A stretch of DNA of 64,000 nucleotides from CAIMFV01 sp040757715. Its GTDB lineage: Bacteria; Pseudomonadota; Alphaproteobacteria; Caulobacterales; Caulobacteraceae. Each line of letters opens with the position of its first letter. Position 1 is the stretch's first letter. The notes below the pieces were generated by a model. That model was not told the DNA's origin. It made no database searches and worked only from the letters and a program-made list of their open reading frames with translations. The stretch spans positions 15,805 to 79,804 of the forward strand of contig JBFLWS010000016.1 of assembly GCA_040757715.1 (NCBI GenBank), read 5' to 3'. Made by a program: the position numbers and the translations under genes. Shown here one piece after another: positions 36,357 to 44,437 of the stretch.

Positions 36357-37529
36357 TCATCGCCGCGCGAGGGCCGAGGCGGGGGCGAGCTGCAGGCCGC
36401 GGTTCTGCAAGGTGGCGGCCCAGCGGCTCACCACCTCGATGGTCACCGGATAGGCGAAGGCGGCGCCCAGGGCCCGGCCCTTGCTCCCCGCCGTGCCCTC
36501 CAGGCTCTGCAATTGCCGCTGGATGGCGCTGGCCGATAGGTCCGCGTCCACCACCGTGTCGGCCGAGGCGCGCGGCAGGCCGGCCAGGTTCTGGCGCTGG
36601 CCCGTGCCGTCGTCGACAAAGGCGAGGCCGCGGCTCTTCAGGGCGGTCATGAAGGCGGTCATGGGGCCGTCGGCGGTGAGGAACTTGCCCCCCAGATAGT
36701 TGGCGACGCCGAAATAGCCCGTGGCTCGCGACAGGATCCACTCCAGGCGCCGCACCGTCTCCGGCCCGCCGGCGTTGGACATCAGGGCGAAGGGGCCGGG
36801 GTCGTTGTTGGGATAGTCGAGAGGCTCCATGGGGGCCTCGATCAGCACCTCATGGCCGTCGGCGCGGGCGAGGTCGATCCAGCCCTGCAAGCCGTCGGCA
36901 TAGGCGGCGAAGGCGAGGGTGACCTCCGGCGGCAGGCGCTCGATGGCCGCCTTGGTGGCCGCGGCGTTGAGGCCGAGCCCGCCCACCACGATAGCCACCT
37001 TGGGCCGGCCATTGTCGTGGAACGGCCGGGCATAGGCGGCGAACGGGGTGCGGCCGTCGCGGGCGATGATGGGCAGGAGGCCGCCCTGGCTCTGTTGGGT
37101 CAGGCCGGCGATGGGCGCGGGGGGCAGCGGCGTCACCGGGGCGCGCACATTGGAGGGCGCAGGCCCGCCCACTACCGAGGCGCCCTGGGGCAGCATGATC
37201 ACCGCTTCGCCAGACGCGGCGTTCGGGTCGGCCGCCGGATCAAGCGGCTTCAGCCCGTCAGGCGACTGGCCCGCCGTGCCGTCGAGCTTGATGGGCGGAG
37301 GCGCGTCCAGCTTCATGCGCACGGAAGGCGCGCCGGCGCGGGGATTGGCGGTGACGAGGAGGAGGGTCGCGCCCGCGGCCAAAAAGAGCGCCGCCGCTCC
37401 GCCCGCGCCCACGAAGGGATTGGCCAGCACGGCGGTCACCGCGGCGGGCAGGGGGCCGCGCGCGCCCGTCTGGCGGCCTTGCGGCGCCAGGCTGGGTCCA
37501 GCGGAGCTGACAGGCCTGCGGGCGAACAT
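36357..37529 (-). CDS. Divergent polysaccharide deacetylase family protein
   Basis: A 390-residue protein with one membrane helix near residue 45 (VGAGGAAALFLAAGATLLLVT), a Pro/Ala-rich linker, and a C-terminal deacetylase-like domain. That domain contains KVAIVVGGLGLNAAATKAAIERLP, VTLAFAAYADGLQGW, VLIEAPMEPLDYPNNDPGP and LAFVDDGTGQRQN. The usual metal-binding residues are only partly kept, as in this divergent family. It probably acts on an envelope polysaccharide. It is co-transcribed with rppH. The start ATG (MFARRP) at 37529 was chosen over the frame to 37586. Confidence 0.85.
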   Translation of the reverse strand: MFARRPVSSAGPSLAPQGRQTGARGPLPAAVTAVLANPFVGAGGAAALFLAAGATLLLVTANPRAGAPSVRMKLDAPPPIKLDGTAGQSPDGLKPLDPAADPNAASGEAVIMLPQGASVVGGPAPSNVRAPVTPLPPAPIAGLTQQSQGGLLPIIARDGRTPFAAYARPFHDNGRPKVAIVVGGLGLNAAATKAAIERLPPEVTLAFAAYADGLQGWIDLARADGHEVLIEAPMEPLDYPNNDPGPFALMSNAGGPETVRRLEWILSRATGYFGVANYLGGKFLTADGPMTAFMTALKSRGLAFVDDGTGQRQNLAGLPRASADTVVDADLSASAIQRQLQSLEGTAGSKGRALGAAFAYPVTIEVVSRWAATLQNRGLQLAPASALARR

Positions 37530-37744
37530 GGAGCGGCGAAACCCGAGCGGACATCCGAGGCTCTTGCCTCTCTTAACCCCTGCCAAAGGACGGTTAAGAA
37601 AGCGGAAAACCTTGCTGGCGAAAGGGCGAAAACGGTGGCGGCGGAGGATGAACGGGAGATGAAGGCGCGTCTCCGCTCGGGTTCAGGCGCCCGGGCCTAG
37701 GCTCTCGCTCAGGATTGGGGCGACGACGACAGGAGATGAGATCA

Positions 37745-38296
37745 ATGATGAAAGCCCTCATGATCACGGCGGCCCTCGCCGGCCTGACGGCGGGCGCCGC
37801 GCCCAACCTCGCCATGGCGCAAAACGCCTGCGAGGCGCAAAAGCATGACAACAAGGTGGCCGGGACCATTTTCGGCGCCATCGGCGGGGCCCTCTTGGGC
37901 GGCGCCATTTCCCACCATGGCGCAGGCGGGCCGCTCATCGGCGCGGCCGGCGGCGCGGTGGTGGGCAACCAGCTGGCCAGGTCCAAGCGGCCCTGCCCGC
38001 CCTATGACAACGGCTATTACGACAGTAATGGCTATTACCATGGCGGCTATTACCGCAACGGCTATGACCAGAACGGTTATTATCAGGGCGGCTATGATCA
38101 GCGCGGCTATGACCGGAATGGTTATGATCGCCGCGGCTACGACCATGACGGTTATTACCGCAGCGGCTACGCCTATCCGACCTATGGTCCCTGGTACTTC
38201 GACCGCTCGCAGTATCGCTGGTGCCACACCGTGACGCAGGTGCACTATGAGCGCGACGGCGACCGGGTCGCCCGCACCGACGTGGTCTGCCGCTAA
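37745..38296 (+). CDS. Exported glycine-zipper protein with tandem Gly-Tyr repeats
   Basis: A 183-residue protein. The signal peptide is MMKALMITAALAGLTAGAAP...AMA. A glycine-zipper segment follows (GTIFGAIGGALLGGAISHHGAGG and LIGAAGGAVVGNQLA), probably membrane-inserting. Then comes a run of about ten NGYY/RGYD-type repeats (residues about 88-145) and a C-terminal RWCHTVTQVHYERDGDRV. The Cys pair (NACEA, VVCR) suggests a disulfide. The start at 37745 is nine bases after AGGAG. Its envelope function is unknown. A terminator lies 25 bases downstream. Confidence 0.8.
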   Translation: MMKALMITAALAGLTAGAAPNLAMAQNACEAQKHDNKVAGTIFGAIGGALLGGAISHHGAGGPLIGAAGGAVVGNQLARSKRPCPPYDNGYYDSNGYYHGGYYRNGYDQNGYYQGGYDQRGYDRNGYDRRGYDHDGYYRSGYAYPTYGPWYFDRSQYRWCHTVTQVHYERDGDRVARTDVVCR

Positions 38297-38320
38297 CAGT
38301 CCTGAACTGGAGAGCCTCGA

Positions 38321-38347
38321 GCCCCGGCGCCCCCGCGCCGGGGCTTT
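38321..38347 (+). terminator. Rho-independent terminator after the glycine-zipper gene
   Basis: GCCCCGGCGC-CCCC-GCGCCGGGGC is a perfect 10-base stem with a 4-base loop, followed by TTT. It starts 25 bases after the stop codon. Confidence 0.85.
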
Positions 38348-38451
38348 GGCGTGGGGCTTTATCCTAACGCAATTCGACGATTGGCGTTCTCAATTTCCGG
38401 TATATTATTCCGCCTCAGATTTTAGATTTTGCCGCTGAAGTTTTCTCTCTT

Positions 38452-39185
38452 GTGATCCCCGAACAGGACTTTGTCTTCATCGTCGATGAGGCGGGCATTT
38501 CCAACGATCGATTCACGGTTGTTGGGGGAATCGCATGCACAAGCAAATGATTTCAAGCATCTATAAAACTGTATCTCAATATATAATAGCCTTAAACATG
38601 AAATCAGAGCTGAAGTGGTCAAAGGTTTCTAACCAAAAGGAGGTGGAATACCGGTGGCTAGTTGATTATTTTTTCGCACTTAACAGTTCTAATTCACTTC
38701 AATTTCATTGCATAATTTTTGACAGCCATCAGTGGGGCCACAAAAGATACAATGATGGTGATGCGGATGTAGGGCTGTCTAAATTATATTATCAACTCAT
38801 TCTGCATAAGTTCGTTCGCCTCTACGGCCCGCTGGGCTCGCTGTATGTCTGCATGGACCATCGTCACAGCAGCACCAGTTTGAACGATCTGAGAAACATG
38901 TTGAACGCGGCGGCGGCCCGTGACCATGGCCTGGGGCATAATCCCCTCAAGCAATTGGTCTCCAAGCACTCGCACGACAGTGATCTGTTGCAGCTGAACG
39001 ACGTGATTTTGGGCGCCGTTTGCGCTGTGAGGAACGGCAAACACCTCTTGGCCGACTATCGCAAGTCCAAGCGAATCATCGCGATGGAAGTGCTGGAGAA
39101 GAGTGGATTGCTGTCCTTCGACCGCGACAGCCATCGCGACATATCTCGGTTCACCGTGTGGAACATGCGTCCAAGACCGAGATAG
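38452..39185 (+). pseudogene. DUF3800-like gene with a frameshift near the 5' end
   Basis: The first part (from GTG at 38452) encodes VIPEQDFVFIVDEAGISNDRF and TVVGGIACTSK, then meets a stop in the AGC-AAA-TGA context at about 38542-38550. The rest continues in the -1 frame from MISSIYKTVSQYIIAL to 39185 (DLLQLNDVILGAVCAVRNGK near the end). Joined, they give about 240 residues with the DUF3800 pattern of an acidic N-terminal FIVDE strand and a C-terminal LQLNDVILGAV helix. DUF3800 is an RNase H-like family linked to mobile elements. A one-base loss in an A-run explains the break. The DNA is AT-rich, suggesting import. Confidence 0.72.
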
Positions 39186-39365
39186 TACAAAGCGCCCCCC
39201 GCGCACCTACCAGCATTGCTGCCTACGGTAGAAACCGGTCTCCTGACATCATCAGGATGTTCGGTGCGCGATGAGACGCCTTGTTGATCTGCAAGATTGC
39301 AGATTCGGCCTCTAAAGTCAACAAATTAACTGTTGACATTGTCAAATGCAGCCGATTCGGTGGCG

Positions 39366-39403
39366 GTGCATCGCGATCCCAATTGAGTCGCGATGCACGT
39401 TTT
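39366..39403 (+). terminator. Terminator after the DUF3800-like gene
   Basis: GTGCATCGCGA and TCGCGATGCAC form a perfect 11-base stem around an 11-base loop, followed by GTTTT. The T-run is on the plus strand, so it would end DUF3800 transcription; it may also protect the asd 3' end. Confidence 0.7.
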
Positions 39404-39423
39404 CCCGTTCGATCTTCAGGCGA

Positions 39424-40455
39424 TCACGCCGCCACGGCTTTGCGGATCAGGCCGCGTTCGTGCAGGAGGAGCGCGATCTGCACCGCATTGGTGGCCGCGC
39501 CCTTGCGCAGATTGTCGGCCACGACCCACAGATTGAGGCCGTGCTCCACCGTGGGGTCCTTGCGGATGCGCGACACGTAGACGCCGTGCTCGCCCTGGAT
39601 CTCCTTGGGGGTGACGAAGACGCCCTCTTCGGGCTTGTCCACCACCACCACGCCGGGGGCGTCGCGCAGCACTTCGCGGGCGTCGTCGGCGTCGAAGGCT
39701 TCCTCGAACTCGATGTTCACGCACTCGGCATGGCCCACGAACACCGGCACCCGCACACAGGTGACGGTGAGCTTGATGGCCGGATCGAGCATCTTGTGCG
39801 TCTCGTTCCACATCTTGGCTTCTTCATCGGTGTAGCCGTCGTCCTTCAGCGCCCCGATCCAGGGGATGCAGTTGAAGGCGATCTGCTTCGGATAGACCTT
39901 GGGCTCGGTGGGGCCGAGCACGAAGACGCCCTTGGTCTGGTCCCACAGCTCGTCCACGCCGGCCTTGCCGGTGCCGGATACGGATTGATAGGTGGAGACC
40001 ACCACCCGCTTGATCTTCACCTCGCGGTGCAGGGGGGCGAGGGCCACCACCAGCTGCGCCGTGGAGCAGTTGGGGTTGGCGATGATGTTCTTCTTGTGCG
40101 CGTCGTTCACCGCGTCGGGGTTCACCTCCGGCACGATCAGCGGCACGTCCGGGTGCATGCGCCAGGCGGAAGAGTTGTCGATGACGATGGGGCCGGCCTT
40201 GCCGATGCGCTCGGACCACTCGCGCGACACGGCGCCGCCGGCCGACATCAGCACCACGTCCACCTGGGTGAAGTCGAACTGCTCCAGATCCTGACATTTG
40301 AGCGTGCGGTCCTTGAAGCTGACCTCTTTGCCCAGGGACCGACGCGACGCCACGGCGTGAATCTCGGTCACCGGGAAGTTCAGTTCTTCCAGGATCTGCA
40401 TCATTTCGCGGCCCACATTGCCCGTGGCGCCGACAACCGCAACGCGGTAGCCCAT
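39424..40455 (-). CDS. asd: Aspartate-semialdehyde dehydrogenase
   Basis: Asd reduces aspartyl phosphate to the semialdehyde for lysine, threonine, methionine and peptidoglycan diaminopimelate. The 343-residue protein starts MGYRVAVVGATGNVGREMMQIL (NADP site). Its catalytic Cys is in IIANPNCSTAQLV, followed by VVSTYQSVSGTGKAGVDEL and the late VPVFVGHAECVNIEFEE. The ATG at 40455 is the family start; the frame extends upstream through a family A repeat and is not real there. Together with dapE 1.5 kb away it covers two lysine-branch steps. Confidence 0.96.
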   Translation of the reverse strand: MGYRVAVVGATGNVGREMMQILEELNFPVTEIHAVASRRSLGKEVSFKDRTLKCQDLEQFDFTQVDVVLMSAGGAVSREWSERIGKAGPIVIDNSSAWRMHPDVPLIVPEVNPDAVNDAHKKNIIANPNCSTAQLVVALAPLHREVKIKRVVVSTYQSVSGTGKAGVDELWDQTKGVFVLGPTEPKVYPKQIAFNCIPWIGALKDDGYTDEEAKMWNETHKMLDPAIKLTVTCVRVPVFVGHAECVNIEFEEAFDADDAREVLRDAPGVVVVDKPEEGVFVTPKEIQGEHGVYVSRIRKDPTVEHGLNLWVVADNLRKGAATNAVQIALLLHERGLIRKAVAA

Positions 40456-40528
40456 CGTCAATCTCCGTACTGGGGACCGGTGCAAGTACGCTTTGAGGGC
40501 CGCCAATTCAAGGCCGGGGTGATTCGAG

Positions 40529-40579
40529 AGCGGGTCCGAGGAAAAGTGGGAACCGGTTTTCCGCCTGCGGACCCGCTCC
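40529..40579. repeat. Dispersed palindromic repeat, family A copy 3
   Basis: GAGCGGGTCCG (40529-40539) pairs with CGGACCCGCTC (40569-40579), enclosing AAAAGTGGGAACCGGTTTT. It lies between asd and the NYN gene, in the leader of asd. Confidence 0.9.
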
Positions 40580-40614
40580 AACTAAAAATGAATTCGGCGG
40601 GTTTGGTCCGAAGT

Positions 40615-41262
40615 TCAGGGCCGGTAGGCCGCGGGCCTTCTGGCGACCACGACGCCAGCCTTGCGGACTTCCCGGCCGAACAGCGCCTTGTCCAACTGGC
40701 TTTTCTTGATCCGCGCCAGCGAGGTGGCGACTGCCTTGATCTCCCCATGGTGGTTTCGTTCGGGGGGAGACACGCAAACGATGCTTTTGTGCGGAAACAG
40801 CGTGCGAACCATGGCGTAGGTGGGGACCTGATCCGTATCGACGCAGACGATCATCGCTCGGTCGTAGACGTCCAGATAGGCGTCGTTCAGAACGTTTAAG
40901 GCGAGTGCGACGTCGGTCTTTTTCTCCTCCATATGCACCCAAGTGGCGCGATACTGCGCCCCGCCTCTATAGGTTCGGGTTCGCTCAGCAAAGCTGCCGT
41001 GGATGCAGACCACCCCTTTCGCCTTCAGCGCCGACGTATAGGCGCGATGGCGGAGGAGCTTGTCGACGCTCTTGGTGTTTTGGAAGTGGTCAGGCGATGC
41101 GGTGAAATAATACACCCTCACCAAGCGTTGAGTGTGTTTTGAAATTAGCAATTCTGACAAACGCCACAGATTAAGCCACTTGTATCTCGGTGTCTTCAGA
41201 TCATCCAACGCGTGATACATGTTGAATCCGTCGACATAAACCGCGACTCTTTCTTTTATCAC
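40615..41262 (-). CDS. NYN domain (PIN-like) nuclease-type protein
   Basis: A 215-residue protein with the NYN fold: VAVYVDGFNMYHALDD (first Asp), RVYYFTASPDH, EEKKTDVALALNVLNDAYLDVYDRAMIV (second Asp) and CVDTDQVPTYAMVRTL (third acidic group). NYN proteins are usually RNases. This one is of the LabA/DUF88-like type and may act in RNA turnover or in defence. GC content is lower than in neighbouring genes. The start is probably the GTG at 41262 with AAGAGG upstream; a TTG at 41280 is possible. Confidence 0.82.
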   Translation of the reverse strand: MIKERVAVYVDGFNMYHALDDLKTPRYKWLNLWRLSELLISKHTQRLVRVYYFTASPDHFQNTKSVDKLLRHRAYTSALKAKGVVCIHGSFAERTRTYRGGAQYRATWVHMEEKKTDVALALNVLNDAYLDVYDRAMIVCVDTDQVPTYAMVRTLFPHKSIVCVSPPERNHHGEIKAVATSLARIKKSQLDKALFGREVRKAGVVVARRPAAYRP

Positions 41263-41308
41263 TATGGAACCTCTTGACAATCAATCGGCTCTAGATCATA
41301 TGGAAGTC

Positions 41309-41377
41309 ATGAAATCGGCCCCTACGGTTCGCCCGTAGGACCCCCCCAGCGCTCCGGCCTGGGGGGTTTCATTTTTT
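41309..41377 (+). ncRNA. Possible small RNA ending in a strong terminator
   Basis: A strong terminator hairpin, CCCCCCAG-CGCTCCGGC-CTGGGGGG, at 41342-41366 is followed by TTTCATTTTTT to 41377. A second hairpin, CCTACGG/CCGTAGG, at 41321-41339 precedes it. Both T-run and hairpins are on the plus strand, where no gene ends. A -35-like TTGACA lies at 41274-41279 with a weak -10 near 41297. Together this suggests a transcript of about 70 bases. It has no homology I recognise, and the 5' end is a guess. Confidence 0.4.
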
Positions 41378-41422
41378 ACGCGACAGATTGTCTTCTATAA
41401 CACCCCTTCTACCCAAAGGATA

Positions 41423-41896
41423 CTAACTCAACCGCTTCGCCGCGCCGTAAGGCGTTCCGTCCTTATGCTTGAAGCCCTCGGGATCGAACTTCATGTCGAT
41501 GTCGGGATAGTCGCCGAAGTCCTCGTGCGGGGCGCGGGTTCCCACCTCCAGCAGCACCGCCTCCTTGTCAGAGCGGTTCTGCAGGTGGTGGCCGTTGGGC
41601 GTCCCGGCGGGAAAGCCGGCGCAGTCGCCGGGGACAAGCTTTTCCTCGCCCTCGTCCGTCACCAGCCACACCTCGCCCCCCAAGACCCAGACGAATTCGT
41701 CCTCGCGAGCGTGCCAATGCCGCTGGCTGGACCATTGGCCGGCGGGCAGGCGCATGAGATTGACCCCGAACTGGGTGAGGCCGGCGGCGTCGCCCAGCTT
41801 CCAGCGCTGGCGATGCTTGCAGGGGGCGTCGAACGGCGGCGGATAGCCCGTGCCGTGCTTGGTGGGCGCCGCGGTCTTGTCGATCTTACGCGTCAT
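41423..41896 (-). CDS. Cupin domain protein
   Basis: A 157-residue small cupin. The metal-binding motif is SSQRHWHAREDEFVWVLGGEVWLVTDEGEE (H-x-H...E) and the second motif is PAGTPNGHHLQNRS. It starts MTRKIDKTAAPTKHGTG. No enzyme activity can be named. Stand-alone cupins of this kind are often annotated as mannose-6-phosphate isomerase-like. It is divergent from dapE with about 50 bases between starts, so they may share a promoter region. The ATG at 41896 was chosen over an upstream in-frame ATG. Confidence 0.82.
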   Translation of the reverse strand: MTRKIDKTAAPTKHGTGYPPPFDAPCKHRQRWKLGDAAGLTQFGVNLMRLPAGQWSSQRHWHAREDEFVWVLGGEVWLVTDEGEEKLVPGDCAGFPAGTPNGHHLQNRSDKEAVLLEVGTRAPHEDFGDYPDIDMKFDPEGFKHKDGTPYGAAKRLS

Positions 41897-41946
41897 GGGA
41901 GCCCGCTCCATTGCTCGTTTCGGTGGGCTCATCTAAGGCTGGCTTA

Positions 41947-43107
41947 ATGCCGCAATCCAGCTTGATAAGTTCCGTCAACCTCGCCCGCGCCCTGATCCGC
42001 GCCCCCTCGGTGACGCCGATCGACGCCGGGGCCATGGACTTGGTCGAGGCCGAGCTGGCGCGGCTCGGCTTTTCCTGCCGACGCATGAAGTTCGGCGAGA
42101 TCGAGAACCTCTACGCCCGGCGCGGGACGACCTCCCCCAATCTCTGCTTCGCCGGCCATACCGATGTGGTGCCGGCGGGGGATGCGGGCGCCTGGAAGGC
42201 CGACCCCTTCGCCGCCGAGGTGCGCGACGGGGTGCTCTATGGCCGCGGCGCGGTGGACATGAAGAGCGCCATCGCCGCCTTCATCTGCGCAGTGGAGGCC
42301 GTGCTGGCTGAGGGCGAGCCGGCGGGCTCCCTCTCCTTCCTCATCACCGGCGACGAGGAGGGCGCGGCCCGGGACGGCACCCGGCGGGTGGTGGAGCAGC
42401 TCGCCTCCGAGGGCGAGGTCATCGACCATTGCCTCGTCGGCGAGCCCACCTCGGCCAAGACCCTCGGCGACATGCTGAAGGTGGGCCGGCGCGGCAGCCT
42501 CAACGCCTGGATCGAGGTCAACGGCCGCCAGGGCCACGTGGCCTATCCGGATCGGGCTTCGAACCCCATTCCCGTGCTCGCCCAGCTGATCGAGCGTCTG
42601 GCGGCGCGCAGGCTCGACGAGGGCTATCCGGAGTTCCAGCCCTCCAACCTGGAATTCACCGCCCTCGAGGTGAGCGAGAGCGCCGTGAACATGATCCCGG
42701 CCCGGGCGCGGGCGCGGCTGAACATCCGCTTCAATCCCAACCATACCGGCGCCGCGCTGGTGGACTGGCTGGCGCGCGAGTGCGCGGCGGCGGAAGCCGG
42801 CTTCGACGGGACGGTCACGCTCGATCCGGCCATTTCGGGGGAGGCCTTCTACACGGCGCCCTGCGGCTTCACTGCCGGCGTCATCGCGGCCATCCGTGAG
42901 ACCCTTGGCGTGACGGCCGAGCCCTCCACCTCCGGGGGCACCTCGGACGCCCGCTTCCTCCGCGCCCTTTGCCCGGTGATCGAGTTCGGCCTCGTGGGCT
43001 CCACCATGCACATGGTGGACGAGCGCGTGCCCGTGGCCGAGGTGGAAGCCCTGACCCGGACCTACGCCGCCATCATCCGCGGCTATTTCGGGGCCCGAGA
43101 ACGATGA
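41947..43107 (+). CDS. dapE: Succinyl-diaminopimelate desuccinylase
   Basis: DapE makes diaminopimelate for lysine and peptidoglycan. The 386-residue M20 metallohydrolase has the zinc ligands in CFAGHTDVVPAGD and YGRGAVDMKSAIAAF. The catalytic acid is in ITGDEEGAARDGTRRV, with the late His in GSTMHMVDERVP. The dimerisation domain is in the middle (LNAWIEVNGRQGHVAYPDRA). It starts at the ATG of MPQSSLISS. Its stop overlaps the ATG of the next gene (ATGA), so they form an operon. Confidence 0.95.
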   Translation: MPQSSLISSVNLARALIRAPSVTPIDAGAMDLVEAELARLGFSCRRMKFGEIENLYARRGTTSPNLCFAGHTDVVPAGDAGAWKADPFAAEVRDGVLYGRGAVDMKSAIAAFICAVEAVLAEGEPAGSLSFLITGDEEGAARDGTRRVVEQLASEGEVIDHCLVGEPTSAKTLGDMLKVGRRGSLNAWIEVNGRQGHVAYPDRASNPIPVLAQLIERLAARRLDEGYPEFQPSNLEFTALEVSESAVNMIPARARARLNIRFNPNHTGAALVDWLARECAAAEAGFDGTVTLDPAISGEAFYTAPCGFTAGVIAAIRETLGVTAEPSTSGGTSDARFLRALCPVIEFGLVGSTMHMVDERVPVAEVEALTRTYAAIIRGYFGARER

Positions 43108-43685
43108 GCGACACCGTGCGCCGCAACCCGCTGATCGCCCTGGAGCGGGTCTTTCTCGGGGCTTGGCGCATGGCCCGGGGCGAGCCGGAGTGGCGCGCCC
43201 TGTTCGAGGACAGCCAGGCGGGCCTGGTGCGCTCGTTCCTCGCCCCCTTGCTGGCCCTGCCGTTCGACCTTCTGGCCCTCGCCGTGCTGCGCCGGGGCGA
43301 GTCCTGGCCCAAGCTGGAGATGGAGCTGTGGGCGGGCGCGGCCACCACGGTCATGGTGGCGGCGGGCTATCCCCTCGTCATGCTGGGGGTGACACGGGCC
43401 TTTGGTTTCAGCCTGGGTCTGCGCCTGTTCATCATCGTGCTGAACTGGGCCTTCCTGGCGCTGGATCTCTTCAACATGATCCTCACCCCCACGGCGCTGC
43501 TGGACTTCAGCCTCTATGCGTCCATCGAGTTCATGCTGCTCATGCCCCTGACCTTCTTTGTGATCTGGCGGGCCACGGACGAGACCCTCTCCACCGAGTG
43601 GCGGGTGAAGCTCATGTGCACCGTGCTCTATGTGGGGGTGCTCACCGGCGCCCAGGTGCTGGCGGACTTCGCGTTTCCGACCTGA
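43104..43685 (+). CDS. Unknown inner-membrane protein coupled to dapE
   Basis: A 193-residue protein with four to five hydrophobic segments: SFLAPLLALPFDLLALAVL, TTVMVAAGYPLVMLGVTRAF, LFIIVLNWAFLALDLF, FMLLMPLTFFVIW and CTVLYVGVLTGAQVL. It begins MSDTVRRNPLIALERVFLGAWRM. I do not recognise the family. Its ATG overlaps the dapE stop (ATGA), suggesting linked expression. It converges on truA with three bases between stops. Confidence 0.75.
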   Translation: MSDTVRRNPLIALERVFLGAWRMARGEPEWRALFEDSQAGLVRSFLAPLLALPFDLLALAVLRRGESWPKLEMELWAGAATTVMVAAGYPLVMLGVTRAFGFSLGLRLFIIVLNWAFLALDLFNMILTPTALLDFSLYASIEFMLLMPLTFFVIWRATDETLSTEWRVKLMCTVLYVGVLTGAQVLADFAFPT

Positions 43686-43688
43686 GGC

Positions 43689-44426
43689 CTAATACTCCAC
43701 ACCCGTGAAGTAGAGCCCATGCGCCGGGGCCACCTGGCCGCAGCGCTTGCGATCCTTGGCCTCCAGGGCGGCGACGAGATCGTCCTCGCTCCAGCGGCCG
43801 GCCCCCACTTCCACCAGCGAGCCGGACATGGAGCGCACTTGCCGATGCAGGAAGGAGCGGGCGGCGAAGCTTAGATGCACCTCGTCCCCCACCCGCGCGA
43901 CTGTCGCCAGATCGAGGGTCTTCAGCGGCGACTTGGACTGGCACTGCATGTCGCGGAAGGTGGTGAAGTCGTGCGTGCCGACGAGCCGCTGCGCCGCGGC
44001 GTGCATGGCCTCGACGTCGAGGGGCGTCTTCACCCACCACACCCGGGCCCGCTCGATGGCGGGGGGCGGGCGGCGATCGAGGATGCGATAGAGATAGCGC
44101 CGGCCCTTGGCCGAGAAGCGGGCGTGGAACTCGGGATCGACCTCCGCCGCCTCCAGCACCGTCACCGGATGCGGCACGAGGTGGGCGTTCAGCGCATCGC
44201 GCACCACCTTGGCCGGCCAGGCTTTTTCCAGATCAAAGCTCACCACCTGGCCGGTGGCGTGCACCCCGGTGTCGGTGCGCCCGGCGGCGTGCACGCGGAG
44301 GGTCTCGCCACAAAAGCCGAGGATGGCCGCCTCCAGCACCCCCTGCACCGACAGGAGCTCGTCCTGGGCCTGGAAGCCCTTGAACGGGCCGCCGTCATAT
44401 TCGAGGGTCAGGCGATAGCGGGGCAC
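43689..44426 (-). CDS. truA: tRNA pseudouridine(38-40) synthase
   Basis: TruA modifies U38-40 in the tRNA anticodon stem. The 245-residue protein has RYRLTLEYDGGPFKGFQAQ, the catalytic Asp in AGRTDTGVHATGQV, HDFTTFRDMQCQSKSPLKTL and the late SFLHRQVRSMSGSLVEVG, all conserved. It lies 11 bases downstream of fmt on the same strand. Confidence 0.96.
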   Translation of the reverse strand: MPRYRLTLEYDGGPFKGFQAQDELLSVQGVLEAAILGFCGETLRVHAAGRTDTGVHATGQVVSFDLEKAWPAKVVRDALNAHLVPHPVTVLEAAEVDPEFHARFSAKGRRYLYRILDRRPPPAIERARVWWVKTPLDVEAMHAAAQRLVGTHDFTTFRDMQCQSKSPLKTLDLATVARVGDEVHLSFAARSFLHRQVRSMSGSLVEVGAGRWSEDDLVAALEAKDRKRCGQVAPAHGLYFTGVEY

Positions 44427-44437
44427 GGGGGCAATCT

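Noticed and set aside
39281..39423. Possible small gene upstream of the asd stop on the plus strand.
   Set aside because: It contains a terminator hairpin and an inverted repeat and its frame runs into antisense asd; no ribosome site.
40456..40581. An N-terminal extension of asd (42 codons).
   Set aside because: It is encoded by a family A repeat and is not present in Asd proteins; the ATG at 40455 begins the conserved sequence.
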